Source of the DNA: Karstenula rhodostoma CBS 690.94 | Taxonomy: Eukaryota; Ascomycota; Dothideomycetes; Pleosporales; Didymosphaeriaceae | Direction: 5' to 3' | DNA length: 64,000 bases | Assembly (NCBI GenBank): GCA_010093485.1 | Contig: MU001493.1 | Coordinates: forward strand, 2,406,937 to 2,470,936 | In this document: positions 22,247 through 33,717 of the stretch, piece by piece | Layout: the number at the start of each line of letters is the position of its first letter | Position numbering within the stretch: position 1 is the first letter of the stretch | The notes under the pieces: generated by a model | Seen by the model: only the letters and a program-made list of their open reading frames with translations | What the model was told of the DNA's origin: nothing | The model's database searches: none | Translations under genes and position numbers: made by a program

Positions 22247-24169
22247 TCAAACCTCTACCAAATTAACTTCTACCTCCACCGGCGGCGTAACCTCCAACGT
22301 CTCAACCAGCGGCCTCAACACCCTACACCTCTCGCCAAATCCCTCTCCCTCAACCTCTTCCAACCCTCCCATCCCCCAATCCTCAACGACCTCCCACCGA
22401 CCTCCTTCTCCCATCTCGGCGCCCCCTCCAACCTCCCAACATTCGGATCCAACCACCTTACAAAACTCGCCACATAATGTCGCATCAACGGCACAACACC
22501 CGCATTCACGCCACCCGGTAGATACGACTTCGCCGGATGCCCATCAGTGTTGTTAGGGCCCCAGATCGCGTGTAACTCGACAGTATGATAGGCCCGGACA
22601 CCGCTGGCCTCGTCCTCTGGGTCTGAAAGAACCCAGTCGTACACCCACGACAAGTGTCCAGCGTAGGCGTACGTGGGGCACTTGAAAGCGGGGTGGGAAA
22701 AGGCATTGCTTGCAGCGCGTCAGTAGCGGCCTGCGTTTGGGAATGCGGGTTAAAGACCTGAGGCGTACATGGCGACGAGGCCGTCGAGGGCGGAGGGGGA
22801 GAGGAAGGGCCCGAGGTAGGAGATTGCGGCGCGGAATTCGGCGGTGGAGTTTAGGGTTTGTGGGGCGAAGTCTGTGCCTTCGTTTGCGGTGGTGCCGAAG
22901 ATTGAGGGTGTGTGTCGGAGGCTGGAGGTGTACGCGGCGTTCATGAGGGCGGAGGGGATTTTTTTGTCGAAGGATGGGCTAAATCTGTGGAGGTATCAGT
23001 TAGGGGCTCGAATCATTGTACTGGAGTGAACATACTGGCAGTTTGTTGTTGATAGTGCTGTGGTGTTTGCTTTTCTCAGACACTCGAGGGGCGATCTCTC
23101 AGTGGCATTGGAGCACCCAGCTGCCTTTGCCAGACAATCGAACTGCATTTGACCTTGCTCGAGCATCTTTAGTTGAGCAACACCTGCTCATTTCGCGATG
23201 ACGCCTTTAAATAACTTCCCGCCTTCCAAAGCAAGTGAAGCCATCAAAATCACAACCGACATAGCACCCGCAGAGTCACCATTCAGAACTATGTGGTTCG
23301 GATCGCCGCCAAACTGTCTCATGAGCAATCGCGCTAAAAGTCCACCTGGAATGGCTTAACTTGCTGATATGTTTCTTCGTCCACTCCAACGCCTTGATTT
23401 GATCCCTAATCCCATTATTCGTCCCCCCACCCCCTGCTACCACCTCATTACCCAACAAAAACCCATACGGCCCGACCCTATAATTGATCGACACAACGAT
23501 CATATTACCCACCCTCGCAAGGTCGCTTCCTGTCCACTGGTCAGCCTTACTTCCTTCCATTTCTCAATCGACTCGAGTGTCTTCGCATGTTTCTCAAGTC
23601 ATGACTCCCTCCATCTCTCAGCCTGTTCGAGTATCTCCGTAGCCACAACTCCCTCCACTCCAAAGCATCCAAAGTCAAACTCACCATTATAATTCGCATT
23701 CGAATTACTCTCAAACGCGCCCCCTGCACAAGAAACAACACCGGCAAACCCCTCCCCCATCTCGTCTCCCTCGGCGCAAAAACATTCACAAAAAGACATT
23801 CCTCTCCCACCGTAAATAGCTTACTAGGTTTATACGTCCAATCACCCGAACTCTGCGCCAGACAAATATTGCCAAACTGACCCTTTCGTCAGCAGCCAAC
23901 CTAGTTCAAAAGACGGGAAAGCAGAGAGGGAGATGTCCCACCTCCACCGCATCCTGTATGGTATCCGGGGTAGAAGCAGGATCCCCAAGCGGCCTAAACC
24001 TCCTCCCCCCCACCGGCGCCGCCGCATACCGCATCCCGAGCCACTACACCCCCCATCGCCCATCGCCCACGCCGCGGCCCGCGTACCTGGCATACCCCAG
24101 GTCAACCACCCTTTCCACCGCCGTGGCACCACCCACTGCATCACAAAATAACAACAACAAACCCCTCAT
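22247..24169 (-). pseudogene. Secreted type-B carboxylesterase, degenerate
   Basis: Alpha/beta-hydrolase of the carboxylesterase/cholinesterase family, broken several times. It starts at 24169 with a signal peptide (MRGLLLLLFCDAVGG) and runs VDLGYARY to a TAG at 24046-24044, after which WLGMRYAAAPVGG continues in the same frame. Next come GEECLFVNVFAP and LPVLFLVQG, where a five-base G run (23720-23724) is one base short of reading GGAFESNSNANYNG. After an intron comes INYRVGPYGFLLG. A further short intron joins HISK to QFGGDPNHIVLNGDSAG, the nucleophile elbow. Then come a TGA at 23190-23188 and the C-terminal NEGTDFAPQTL, HLSWVYDW and HTVELHAIWGPNN (catalytic His region). Another frame change near 22375 joins the last 40 codons. 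Confidence 0.85.
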
Positions 24170-25128
24170 GGCGTTACCCTCCTACTGGGATGAAGACCGC
24201 GGGTGTAGAAGAAAAAAGGAAACCCCTAAGCGGATACGCATGTTAAACAGCTCCCAGTTCTCCCTCGCGCCTTTATACACGACACACAACACCGCACCAA
24301 GCCGCCCCCACCGGGACCGTCGTCCCGCAGTTCCCAGAGGGCAGACATGGCCGGTCAGCTACTAGCCAGGGTTACTCATCTTCCACCTACTGTATTCGCA
24401 CCAATCGCCTGGTCCCCAAACCCCGCCGTCTTCGTATGCATCGCAAGCGACTATATGTAGACTTAGGCAACAGTAGAAGGTATGCGGCTTGCCTTTGCTC
24501 CGACTGGTCTGTACGTCTGATCTCCACCTCCACCTCTACGTGTGACCCTCAACCTAGGGTTATGGTAAAATCGGCTCCAGATCGATCGCATCAGCTAGAT
24601 CTGGAACTTTAGGTATTTGGGACACCCGTAGGGCGACACTACGTGTAGAAGTGGGAATTCAGAGTAACACGCATGATGAATGCACCGAAAGTAAGCTCAA
24701 ACCGACGTTACGGCGTATCCCATTCGCTATTCCAGATAAACTTTTGGAAGCAATCTCATGCCTCGTATGGAAATCCAACAGCCCATCCAACGTTATCCAT
24801 CCATCTACCAGAGCAACCACGCACCCACATGTCGACAACCGCAGGCGTCCCTGAGACTCGACAAAGCTAAAAGGAAGAGAGGTATTAGAATACAAGAACC
24901 GTGAACTCGGCTCGATAGTGGAATTGAAACATTAATTGGTCAGGCGACCTAAGGGGAGCTTTTGAGCGTCGACGCACAGCTCTTTAACGGAGTAAGAGAA
25001 GATGGTATGGGGTCAATGAGCTCCTGGGGTTTCCACTTCCGTCACCGAAGACCAGCAGGTAATCCCAATGAAGCGTGCATAACAGGTCGTTAAAGTTACG
25101 AATAAGCGAACCGAGCCATAGACGGATA
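24170..25128. other. Intergenic region with one short perfect inverted repeat
   Basis: 959 bp; former esterase promoter plus the areB 3' flank. TCCAGATC at 24576-24583 is repeated inverted as GATCTGGA at 24598-24605 (14-base loop). No gene seen. Confidence 0.4.
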
Positions 25129-26972
25129 TTACTCGGTCAGAGAGCTGATCGGAGACCCTGCACGGCTCTCGTCAACAAGATCGCTAAGACGCATTTTCTT
25201 GTGCCGCGAGCCTTCAGCACCTTCGGCTTCTAGCTCTTCCAACCGCCTTTTCAGGTCTGCTTCCCGCTGCTTGGCCTCCTCTAGCTGGGTCCGTATCTGC
25301 GATTCCCGTTCTCGTGCAGCTTGCTCGCTGGACTCCAGCTCAGTGACACGCCCCCGAAATAGGTCATTGACGAGTTCCAGCTCAGATACGCGCGTCTTCA
25401 GGGCAGTGTTTTGCGCGGCTAGCGTGTCATATGGCGGAGGGGCTTCCATGTGGGAGCCATTCGACAGGGACATTGCACCGGGGGAGGGTTGCCGGAAGCC
25501 AAAGTTGGGCAGAGAAGGCGAGTGGAAATCAGCATGCAAAGCACCGTCGAACAAGTGCTGCGGAGCGATGTTGGATGGGTGAGGGAAGCCAGGCGTGCCA
25601 GTGCGTGAGATTGGCGAATGTGATCGATCGGACAGGCCCGAGGAGATTTTGCCGGATGCACGACGGTGCTGTGCAAGACCATGAAAGGCATCGGCGTCGG
25701 GGTGCGCGGCGGGAAGGCCGTTCATCTCACCAGGCTGGACAGAGATCAGCATTTGTAGTGGGCCCGTCGAGAGCTGCTTACCTTCTTGCGAGCGCCAGGC
25801 CCGCCCGTCTTGACGCGGTTGCGACTTTTGATCACATCGGTTTTGAGGGAGATGGGCCGCGGACGACCGTGCAGCTTCAGGAAGAGACCGCAGGCATTAC
25901 ACAGAACGGAGCCGGACTCATCGCGTCGCCAGAGCGGCGTGGTGCTCGTCGTGCAGTTCTGGCATACAGGCTGGCGTAGGTCAGTTCGATGTTCGATGTT
26001 GGTCAAGCATTATCGATTGCGATAAGGTGATAAGCCAAACAACGTTTGAGTGAATGCACGTTGCGAGGTGCACGACCATGGCAACAGCAGCAAGGAGTGC
26101 TTACCGGAGAGTTTGCATTTCCGCCAGCAGTGGCGGGCGCGGCGGTTGCGTAGGTCATGCTGTGGCCAGGAAGTCTGCACAGCGGTCAGCGAGATGTCGA
26201 AATGAAAAGTTCGAGGCGGCGCCAAGGCCGATAAGAAGGGAAGGCGCTACTGGCGGGCAGCTCCAAGCTCGGGCAAGCAAGCTACCTCGCAACGTCGACC
26301 CGCCCACGGCATCCATTGCACGCACCTTTGCGGAGGCGACACGTTGATCGGCGGTGTGCGTGCGCTCATCATGGTATTATCATTATAGTCATTACTGTCT
26401 TTGCCGGCTGCGGGGTTGGGTGCCGCTACCGACGCGAGCGCGGAAAGGGCAGGCAGCTGGACCGAGGCGTGGCTGCTGTGCCGCTGGCTTATGGAGAAGG
26501 AGGCTACCGTCGACGTCGAGGAGGGGCGCGAGATGTCATGGCCGATGGACGGCAGAGAGGGCTTGTCGTCGAACGTGGGCGCCGTCTTGAAGGCGGGCAG
26601 GTCGAATGCCTGCAGGATCGAGGGTCGGCGGAACGTCTCGCTGGCCTGGGGCCGCGGGAGCACCGATGTAGCCAGCGTTGCGGAGGCCGTGGTGTATTGG
26701 AGCGAGAAACGCTGGACGTCTCTCGCGGGGGTGCTGGAGAGGGAAGGTGTGCGGGTCCGAGGGTGCAGAGGCAGAGGTGCAGAGGTGGCCGAGTACAGAC
26801 ACACAGGCTGGGTAAACACGACCGGACAGGGCCAAGTGAGCGTGGGTAAAGAATGACAATCGAACGAGCGGGCTTTCAAACGAACGTGTAGGACTCGGTG
26901 CTCACGCAACAAAGCAGAAGTGAGGGACAAGGTGCATTTCGTCGCGTTCGCGGGATGAGCATAAGGGGTCAA
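25129..26972 (-). CDS. areB: GATA transcription factor AreB/ASD-4 type (GATA finger plus leucine zipper)
   Basis: Nuclear GATA factor; in Aspergillus AreB counteracts AreA in nitrogen metabolite control, and Neurospora ASD-4 acts in sexual development. Exons: 26972-26326, 26159-26105, 25970-25782, 25734-25129. The finger is [18 protein letters not shown], then [19 protein letters not shown] and [12 protein letters not shown]. The finger joins upstream to [18 protein letters not shown]. The C-terminal half has a leucine zipper ([18 protein letters not shown]) and a Glu/Arg-rich coiled coil, the arrangement that marks AreB. The start is uncertain: ATG 26972 gives 498 aa, ATG 26372 ([15 protein letters not shown]) gives 298 aa, closer to the short AreB forms; fungal areB is known to make several transcripts. 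Confidence 0.88.
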
Positions 26973-27751
26973 AGCCCGTATGCTAGGGGTGTTCCATGGG
27001 CACTATCGCGCACCCACCCCATCCCATCGCAATTAGATCTAATTTGGTGACCTGCATGACCTCACAAGATCGTGTAGCGCCTCCAGTCTTCTTTGAGACT
27101 GCCCGTTTTACGTTTGTTGTGCAGAGATCGCCGCGACCGCGATCCTCGTCCATCCATGCGAGAACACCCAGGCTTCCCCCTTTTGGTACAAGCTTCCGCC
27201 GCAGCAAATGCCACTCGTCGAAACAAAACCACTCCGTGCCTTCTGGTGCAGCTGAACCGCCAGCCTGATATAGCTCGAGTGCCCCAGGGCTGACGGCGGT
27301 TCGTCGTTTCTATGAGACAGGTTCTCAGCTCCATCTCCGAAGGCGCCTACAGGCTACAGCAGAGCAGGTACCTGCATACAAAGGGTAGCTTCGGCGCTTA
27401 TCCCGTCCGATCGCGTTCAGGGGCACGCAAACAATTCTGCGCGCTAGAACCAACCCCACAACAAGCAACGGCTATCATTCCGCCATATCATGCCCGTGCG
27501 TCACGCGTCGTGTCCAATGAGCTGCATGTCGTCGTCGAGTGCCACCTGTCCATGCTCAGACACCATCGATTGCGCATCCTGGACGGAATTGACGTCGGCA
27601 AGCTCGACCCTCATCTCCAAGGATTTCATTCTGGCTACAGTGCCCCGCCCACCCTCACCAAAGCGGGCGCAGATTCCAATAAAAACCGTCCAGGATCACG
27701 AGATTTGACTCTAACCTTGCAGCCCCTGCGCCGTGCCAACCTGTACCTCGA
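26973..27751. other. Intergenic between SRP68 3' end and areB 5' side
   Basis: 779 bp; no supportable gene. A plus-strand frame (27312-27878) overlaps the SRP68 3' end and has no domain. Confidence 0.4.
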
Positions 27752-29721
27752 CTACCGCCCAAATGAGAACCAACCCTTTTTCGCTGGCTTCGCCTCCTCT
27801 GCCTTCACTGTCTCTGCCTGTGCTTTCTCTGCTGCCGTCTCTTGCACCTTCTTCTGCTGTCCGGGATATTCGACATAGTTCCATGCCACGTCCAAGAATA
27901 GTGGTTTCACAGGCACCGGTTTGAGCTTGGGCGGCCAGGTCACCAAATTCTTGAGATCGACACTTCCAGAAGTTGGATACTCGTTCAACCTCTCAACCAC
28001 AGGTGCAGCGTTTGTGAGGTTTGCTTTTGAACCAACGTCCGATTTCGACGACAGCTGCAATAGAGCCACTAGGCCACGGTAATGTAACGTGAGATTTTCG
28101 AGACTCTGCTTGAGCGTCTGCGCCTGGCTGTCAGAGACACTAAGTTTCGGTGCGTCTGACGACGCCGTGGGCTTCGGGGAGCTGACAGCTTGTGAAGCGA
28201 GCGACAGGGCGCGGTTGCAGAGCGCAAGCGCCTGTCTCGGGGCGGAGACGAATGCGTGTGAGTGTGAGAGATTCAGGCATTTCAACGCTTGGTAGTACGC
28301 TGCTTGCCCGTCCAGCTCCGCCACGAAGCCATCATCACCCGTAGTACCTTTCAGATCTTTGACCGAGTCGATGCTCTGCAGGATTGCATCGTACAGGGCG
28401 ACTCGTTCTCGTAGCCTCGCCAATTTCCGGCCGGTTGGCTCCTCTCGATCCACCCATTCTTTGCCGTCCTTGCGCGCCCGTTTTGGTTTCTGCGGAGGGT
28501 TGGGAGGGAAGGTGAGCCCGTCGTCTGTGCCGATCAACACCCGGTAGCGGCCAACGCGCCATGCAATGAGGTCGTAGTTGACCGCAAGGCTTGTAACACG
28601 TAGATCCTGCATCCGCGAGTCACCTTCCTCTACGCCTTCTTTCTTCAGCTCCTCGATCGCTCTTCGTGTGGCGTCGGCAGCATCTTGGGTATATATTGCG
28701 ACATCGTCGTAGGCGTTGGCTCTATCTTTGGTCGAAGTTGATGCGGGAAGGCTCTTAGCCAGCTTGGAAGTCGCAGACTCGAGTGACACAAGCGCCTGCC
28801 CAATGGCAGCATCAACTATGTTTGCTGTCCGCCCCCGCCAAGTAATCGTGGAACCTGCAGTGGGTGTCAGCCATGGAAAGCATCTTGCTCAGCTGTGCTC
28901 ACCTGAGGCCTTAGTTTCCTCATCCTGCAACGCTGCAGGGTCCAGCTTCTCTATAGCCTGGACGAGATCCGCGTCCTCGGTCGGGAAGAATTTCTTCGCA
29001 ACCGAGGGCACGCCAATGGTGCGGGGTATCCGGTGCTGGTATGCAGCATAGCGTATGCTGGGGTCTGTTGTTCCGGCAAGCACCTCCTTGAATAGATCCT
29101 TCTTCGTCGCCTTGAAAAGCGAGCTGTATATGACCCGGGCGGCAGAGTAATTGGTTAGGCACGGTATCCAGCGCTTTGTTGCCGCATCCTTGGACCCGGC
29201 GCCCTCAGCCTGCTTCTCAAACTCTTGCGCTCCTGCCAGGGCATATGCGTATGCCCGCGCCTCCAGTACGTCAACGTCTGATGCTCCGCTGGCCGCGCGG
29301 TCCGATAGCAGCTTTACCGTGTCGTTTGCGTAGCGAACTGCCTTGTCCAGTCGCGAGATGATGTGCTGCCGGGTGGAACCGCTGATGTTCTGGTCTGCAT
29401 TGTCTTCGGAGTGGGACGTCTTCATGGACATGGCATGGGCCCATGCCCGCTCCGAGGTGAGGAGCAGCAGGTGGAGGAACCTGGGGGGCGTCAGCAGCGG
29501 GACTTGTGTCTGCTCGGCGTGCGCTCCTACTCTGCGTTTCTGCCCACTTCCTCGGCCGTCACAGCTGCCTTCGCCGTGTATTTCGCATTTTTGGCAGTCG
29601 CGCGACCGAGCTTCTTGCGCACAATGCGCAGCCGCCGCGACAGCTGGGCCCGGTAGGAGCTGTAGTCGCCCACCAAGAAAGCAGCCTCCCGGTACTCGGC
29701 GACGAATTTGGTGATGTCCAT
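27752..29721 (-). CDS. SRP68: Signal recognition particle subunit SRP68
   Basis: RNA-binding subunit of the cytosolic signal recognition particle, which pairs with SRP72 and targets ribosomes to the ER. Exons: 29721-29531, 29480-28903, 28854-27752 (623 aa). The N-terminal exon reads MDITKFVAEYREAAFLVGDY and RLRIVRKKLGRATAKNAKYT. It joins across a 50-nt intron (GTAGGA..CCCAG) to FLHLLLLTSERAWAHAMSMK, the best conserved part of SRP68. Later segments include IRYAAYQHRIPRTIGVPSV and YDLIAWRVGRYRVLIG. A Lys-rich tail ends GWFSFGR. Length is typical (about 600 aa). Divergent from the PPR gene. Confidence 0.95.
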
Positions 29722-30120
29722 GGCGGCGTATGGTTCAATGGTGGCATGTGGAGGGGCACCGTGTGTTGCGGCCTGGGCCTGCGCTAGCCCGTCTAGTCAT
29801 CTCGTGATCCGTGGTCGAAAAAGTTCCATGCCTCTTCTCGACGCCATCGCCTCTCCATACCCGCCTTCTCTCCTTGGCCGCCGCTTCGTCTCTGTATAAT
29901 ACTGTCTTTCCGTGCGCTGTGCATTTCCGGAGTTTGTGCCTTTCCAATTGGCCCCCGTTTCCCGTTGCCACTTACCACAAGGCATGCGAAGCTGCGAGCG
30001 CCTCTCCTGTGTCTCGAGCTCTCCCCGGCAGCCCGCTCCTGCAACCGTCGCGCGCGCACGTTGCCCACCACCCCAGAAATCCTAGCGGCGTCATCTGCTG
30101 CGCTCCTGACGCGGCGGGTG
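29722..30120. promoter_or_regulatory. Divergent promoter region SRP68 / PPR gene
   Basis: 399 bp between opposed start codons if the PPR gene begins at ATG 30121 (243 bp if it begins at 29965). No other gene fits. Confidence 0.5.
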
Positions 30121-33100
30121 ATGCTCGAGCGGGCTTCGACATGCCTCGAATCCGGCGGCCGACAGCTCCTCCGTGCTCCCAAACCATGCCTGCGGACCAG
30201 GCGCATGCTCCATTCCTCCTTCTGGCACCACGGTGCAAGCGATCTAGCATTGCCCTCGTGGTGGGCCGCTTCGACGGTCCCAGATCATGCCACCGATGAC
30301 GTTGACGATCTTGGATGGCGCAGACCGACAACGAGGTCCTACGAGGGGCCGCTCCTCGAGTTCCTGTACCCTGAGAAGACACTCGCTTTCATACGAAGAC
30401 TATCTACATATGGGCCCGACGCGGTTGAAATACGCCGGAGGGGCATGTTGGGAGCTGGGGCACGACAGTATTCCACTTCTCAGTGGCAACCATCGAGCGA
30501 AGAGCCTGTGGACGATCTGGAAACAATGCAAGCCAAGGAAGAGATGGAGGAGCTTTTACTCCAGAGTACTCCTGACGAGGCCCTGCGGAAGCTTCTCTGG
30601 TCGAGCCAACCCGGAAAACAAGAGTTGGCCTGGCAATTATACTCCGCCTCCGTCGACACCTCCCCGTCTACAGCGTTCATCTGCGATCTTCTCGACTATC
30701 TAGGCAACACCGACTTTTCTCGCACAGCAAACCGGGTATTGCAATTGTTCGACCGCATTCCCCCTGAAAATCGGCGGTCATCATCCTATCGCATGGCCGT
30801 CAATGCGTATGTGGCTCTCAAAACGATTGGACCGGCAATACAGCTTTTGGAGGAAGCCTCTGAGCGTTTCGATCCGACGCGCACTGGCATCGATGCAGTG
30901 CTGAAGAAGACAATCGAGGACGACCAGTGGGATCTCAGCATCCGTGTCTTCAAGGGGTTTTTGAGATGGGCAGAACGCAACAACGTTAACGTCCAAGAAT
31001 GGACGGGCTATGGTAAACGACACTGGGGCAAATGGGGTCCCGTATTTGGCGAGGCCCAGGATGTTTTGGAGCCAGTGGAGCATTTACGCAACTTCCTGAG
31101 CTATGTGCACCAGTTTCATCACGAACTCAACTCTAGCGAAGAGAACATAAAAACCCTGCAACTATTCGTTTGTGGCTACTTGCCTGGGGTTATGTGGGAG
31201 GTGGTCAACACGCCCGTGCCGGACGAAGACTACATCTACGACTTCTTCACTGGTCTCTTCAAAGACCTTCAAGCTCTCAACCTCCCTGTAGGGCCACTTT
31301 ACGAGTTTATCATCCACGCGTTCTTGGATATACCCCGGTATCAACAGTACACACGCGAGCGGAAGATATTCCTCGACTTGTATACGACTTGGCGCCAGCA
31401 CTGTTTGGACGGTCACAGCAATCCACCGTCGCGTTCTCTACTTCGTACGCTTATTATCCAGCATGCAAGACACTCTAGCTACGACCAGGTTGATGCCCTG
31501 GTAGAAGATTTAAAAACGTTTCATGCACCCGAGCCGTTCAATGTTGCGGTGTTATACAGCCTCATACGCTTCTATGCTCGGGGTGGATTGGTCGATCGAG
31601 TTGACGAATTTTTCGAGATACTCCGGATGCAGTTCCCATCTGCAATTGATCTGCGCATTCTTTCCGCCTTAACATACGCTTACGCTCGGCGGATCGATGT
31701 GCCCGGCGCAATCGGACAGTTCAAACGCATCACCGACGAGTTCAACTTGGTGCCTGACATGGCATGTTGGAACGTTTTGTTGCTTGCGTTCACTCGCGCA
31801 GATGATCTCGATGGGGCTTTAGAATGCTTCAACAACTGCCTGGAGTCCGGAGCGAAGCCTGATGTGTTCACGTTTGGCCCCATGCTAGACTTGTGTGCTG
31901 CTAGAGGAGATGTTGAAGCGTTTGAGGCTCTCTTCTCCAGAGCAAAACAACTCGACGTCCCTCTTGAAACCGATCGACGTGCAAGATCAGGATACGTCCA
32001 AGCGTTTCTGAACGCCGGTGATATAGACGGTGCTGAGCAGGTCGCCCTAGGCATACTCCGAAGTTGGAAAGCTGGCACCCTTGGCGACGTTGAAATCACT
32101 CATGTGTGGAACATGCTTATTACTCATCATGCCTTAGCCGGGGAATTGGCCGACAGCCGACGCCTCTACCAGGAGATGAAGGACAACGACATACCTTTGG
32201 ATTCTTGGACCTATGGAGCCCTCATGCGTGCATTCATAGAGACGAGGCAGACAAATGCGGCTTTCAAGATTCTGAAAGCCACAATGCCGAATGAGAACAT
32301 GCGGGTCTATGCTTTCCACTACGCAATTTGTATAAGTGGTTTTCTGCGGGAGGGTCAACCTGATCGAGCGAAAGCCGTTTACAACCGGATGAAGAACGTT
32401 CGCCTCCATCAAACGCCAAGCTTACGACAGATGGGATTGCTCTTCACAGGGACACGGGAACTCATGAAGCTAAAGGCCGAGAAAGTCAATGACCCCAAAG
32501 CTCGCCTCGTCCGTGTGGAAGAGGAGTTAAGGCAGAGTCTCATGTCCGATTACGGCCACGAAATCGCCAACGATGAACCGTCACATAATCGATATATCGA
32601 TTCACCCGAACTGAATAACGTTCCCCAAGGTTACTTCTCCGTGCTCATTTTGTTGTATACTACCCGCGGTGCGCTCGACATAGCCAAGGAACTTTTTGAA
32701 AAGGCATCTAAAGTGCCAGTCGACAAGCAAAACTACTCCGCCCCCATCATCCTTCTTTCCGCCATCATGGAAACCCACTACAAGGCTGGCGAACATGACG
32801 ATATAGAGCGATGCTGGCAGCTCGTTTATCGAGAAGCCAGCCGCCTAGTTAAAACCTTCAGCCAGGTCATACACCCTGCGCCGCCAACTCCAGAATTCGA
32901 CTCCGTCACCGATCCTACCGTTCTGGAGCGCTTCAACGCGTCACGGATTGCGATGAACCGGCGCCAGGTCTTGTACCGTGCTTCGCGGGTATATGTTCGT
33001 TCGCTGATGAAACAAGACACGCCAGAGGCCCTGCGGCAAGCCCAGCGCACAATCAATAGCTTGCTGTCCAACGGCTTCATCGTCGACAATCTCACTTGGA

Positions 33101-33489
33101 ACGAACTCATTCAGCACCTCGCGACCCGCAGCCGCGTCGTTGATGCTTTTTCTGCCTGCGAGATGTACCTCATGCCGCAGTTTCCGGGATGGGCATTTCT
33201 TCACCCCCAGTTGATTCGAAAATTCCGCCCCGGCTACTCATTCATGGAACTTCGACATTTTGACGTGAAGAGGGGGAGCGTGCTGCCGCGATACAAGACA
33301 ATGGTGGTTCTGGCAGCTGCGTTCGCCAAGGTGAGAAGAGACGAGTCGAACGGGGTAGGATTCAATCCCGACATGGGTGGTTGGGTGAGAGAAGTGCTGG
33401 AGCAGGTTGCTCCGGATACGGTCAGGGCTATCGAGACGATGCCGAGGACCGGAGATGCGCTGCAGAAGATGTACCTCGACGACATGTAA
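30121..33489 (+). CDS. Mitochondrial pentatricopeptide-repeat (PPR) protein, Cya5-like
   Basis: Large PPR protein, probably a mitochondrial RNA-binding factor; the closest known functional class is Neurospora CYA-5 / yeast Pet309, needed for expression of cox1 mRNA. The frame is open from 29965, but the ATG at 30121 (MLERASTCLESGGRQLLRAP) gives the start I expect of the family and a basic presequence; 1122 aa. LEFLYPEKTLAFIRRLS follows. Clear PPR units lie at about residues 530-770, for example CWNVLLLAFTRADDLDGALE, VFTFGPMLDLCAARGDVEA and VWNMLITHHALAGELADSRR. More degenerate helical repeats precede and follow. No intron. Specific target RNA is inference only. Confidence 0.88.
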   Translation: MLERASTCLESGGRQLLRAPKPCLRTRRMLHSSFWHHGASDLALPSWWAASTVPDHATDDVDDLGWRRPTTRSYEGPLLEFLYPEKTLAFIRRLSTYGPDAVEIRRRGMLGAGARQYSTSQWQPSSEEPVDDLETMQAKEEMEELLLQSTPDEALRKLLWSSQPGKQELAWQLYSASVDTSPSTAFICDLLDYLGNTDFSRTANRVLQLFDRIPPENRRSSSYRMAVNAYVALKTIGPAIQLLEEASERFDPTRTGIDAVLKKTIEDDQWDLSIRVFKGFLRWAERNNVNVQEWTGYGKRHWGKWGPVFGEAQDVLEPVEHLRNFLSYVHQFHHELNSSEENIKTLQLFVCGYLPGVMWEVVNTPVPDEDYIYDFFTGLFKDLQALNLPVGPLYEFIIHAFLDIPRYQQYTRERKIFLDLYTTWRQHCLDGHSNPPSRSLLRTLIIQHARHSSYDQVDALVEDLKTFHAPEPFNVAVLYSLIRFYARGGLVDRVDEFFEILRMQFPSAIDLRILSALTYAYARRIDVPGAIGQFKRITDEFNLVPDMACWNVLLLAFTRADDLDGALECFNNCLESGAKPDVFTFGPMLDLCAARGDVEAFEALFSRAKQLDVPLETDRRARSGYVQAFLNAGDIDGAEQVALGILRSWKAGTLGDVEITHVWNMLITHHALAGELADSRRLYQEMKDNDIPLDSWTYGALMRAFIETRQTNAAFKILKATMPNENMRVYAFHYAICISGFLREGQPDRAKAVYNRMKNVRLHQTPSLRQMGLLFTGTRELMKLKAEKVNDPKARLVRVEEELRQSLMSDYGHEIANDEPSHNRYIDSPELNNVPQGYFSVLILLYTTRGALDIAKELFEKASKVPVDKQNYSAPIILLSAIMETHYKAGEHDDIERCWQLVYREASRLVKTFSQVIHPAPPTPEFDSVTDPTVLERFNASRIAMNRRQVLYRASRVYVRSLMKQDTPEALRQAQRTINSLLSNGFIVDNLTWNELIQHLATRSRVVDAFSACEMYLMPQFPGWAFLHPQLIRKFRPGYSFMELRHFDVKRGSVLPRYKTMVVLAAAFAKVRRDESNGVGFNPDMGGWVREVLEQVAPDTVRAIETMPRTGDALQKMYLDDM

Positions 33490-33717
33490 GATATGTACGA
33501 TGGCTGAGAATATGTCTGTATCTAATACCTCTTTTCACTTGTGTATATATGTAGAAGATTTTGTACTAGATATGTGCTGTAGGATGTGTACATAGATATA
33601 TGGGGAGATACGAGTCTAATTTCTCAGTCCTTCCGCGTGGTGTAATGCTATCTTCAAAGGTAACAGGATTAACCTCAACAATATATAACCCAACGTATCT
33701 CTTCCGTCTATCATGAT

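Noticed and set aside
26316..26849. 177-codon plus-strand frame opposite the areB first exon
   Set aside because: Shadow of the antisense GC-rich exon; Arg/Gly-rich without domain.
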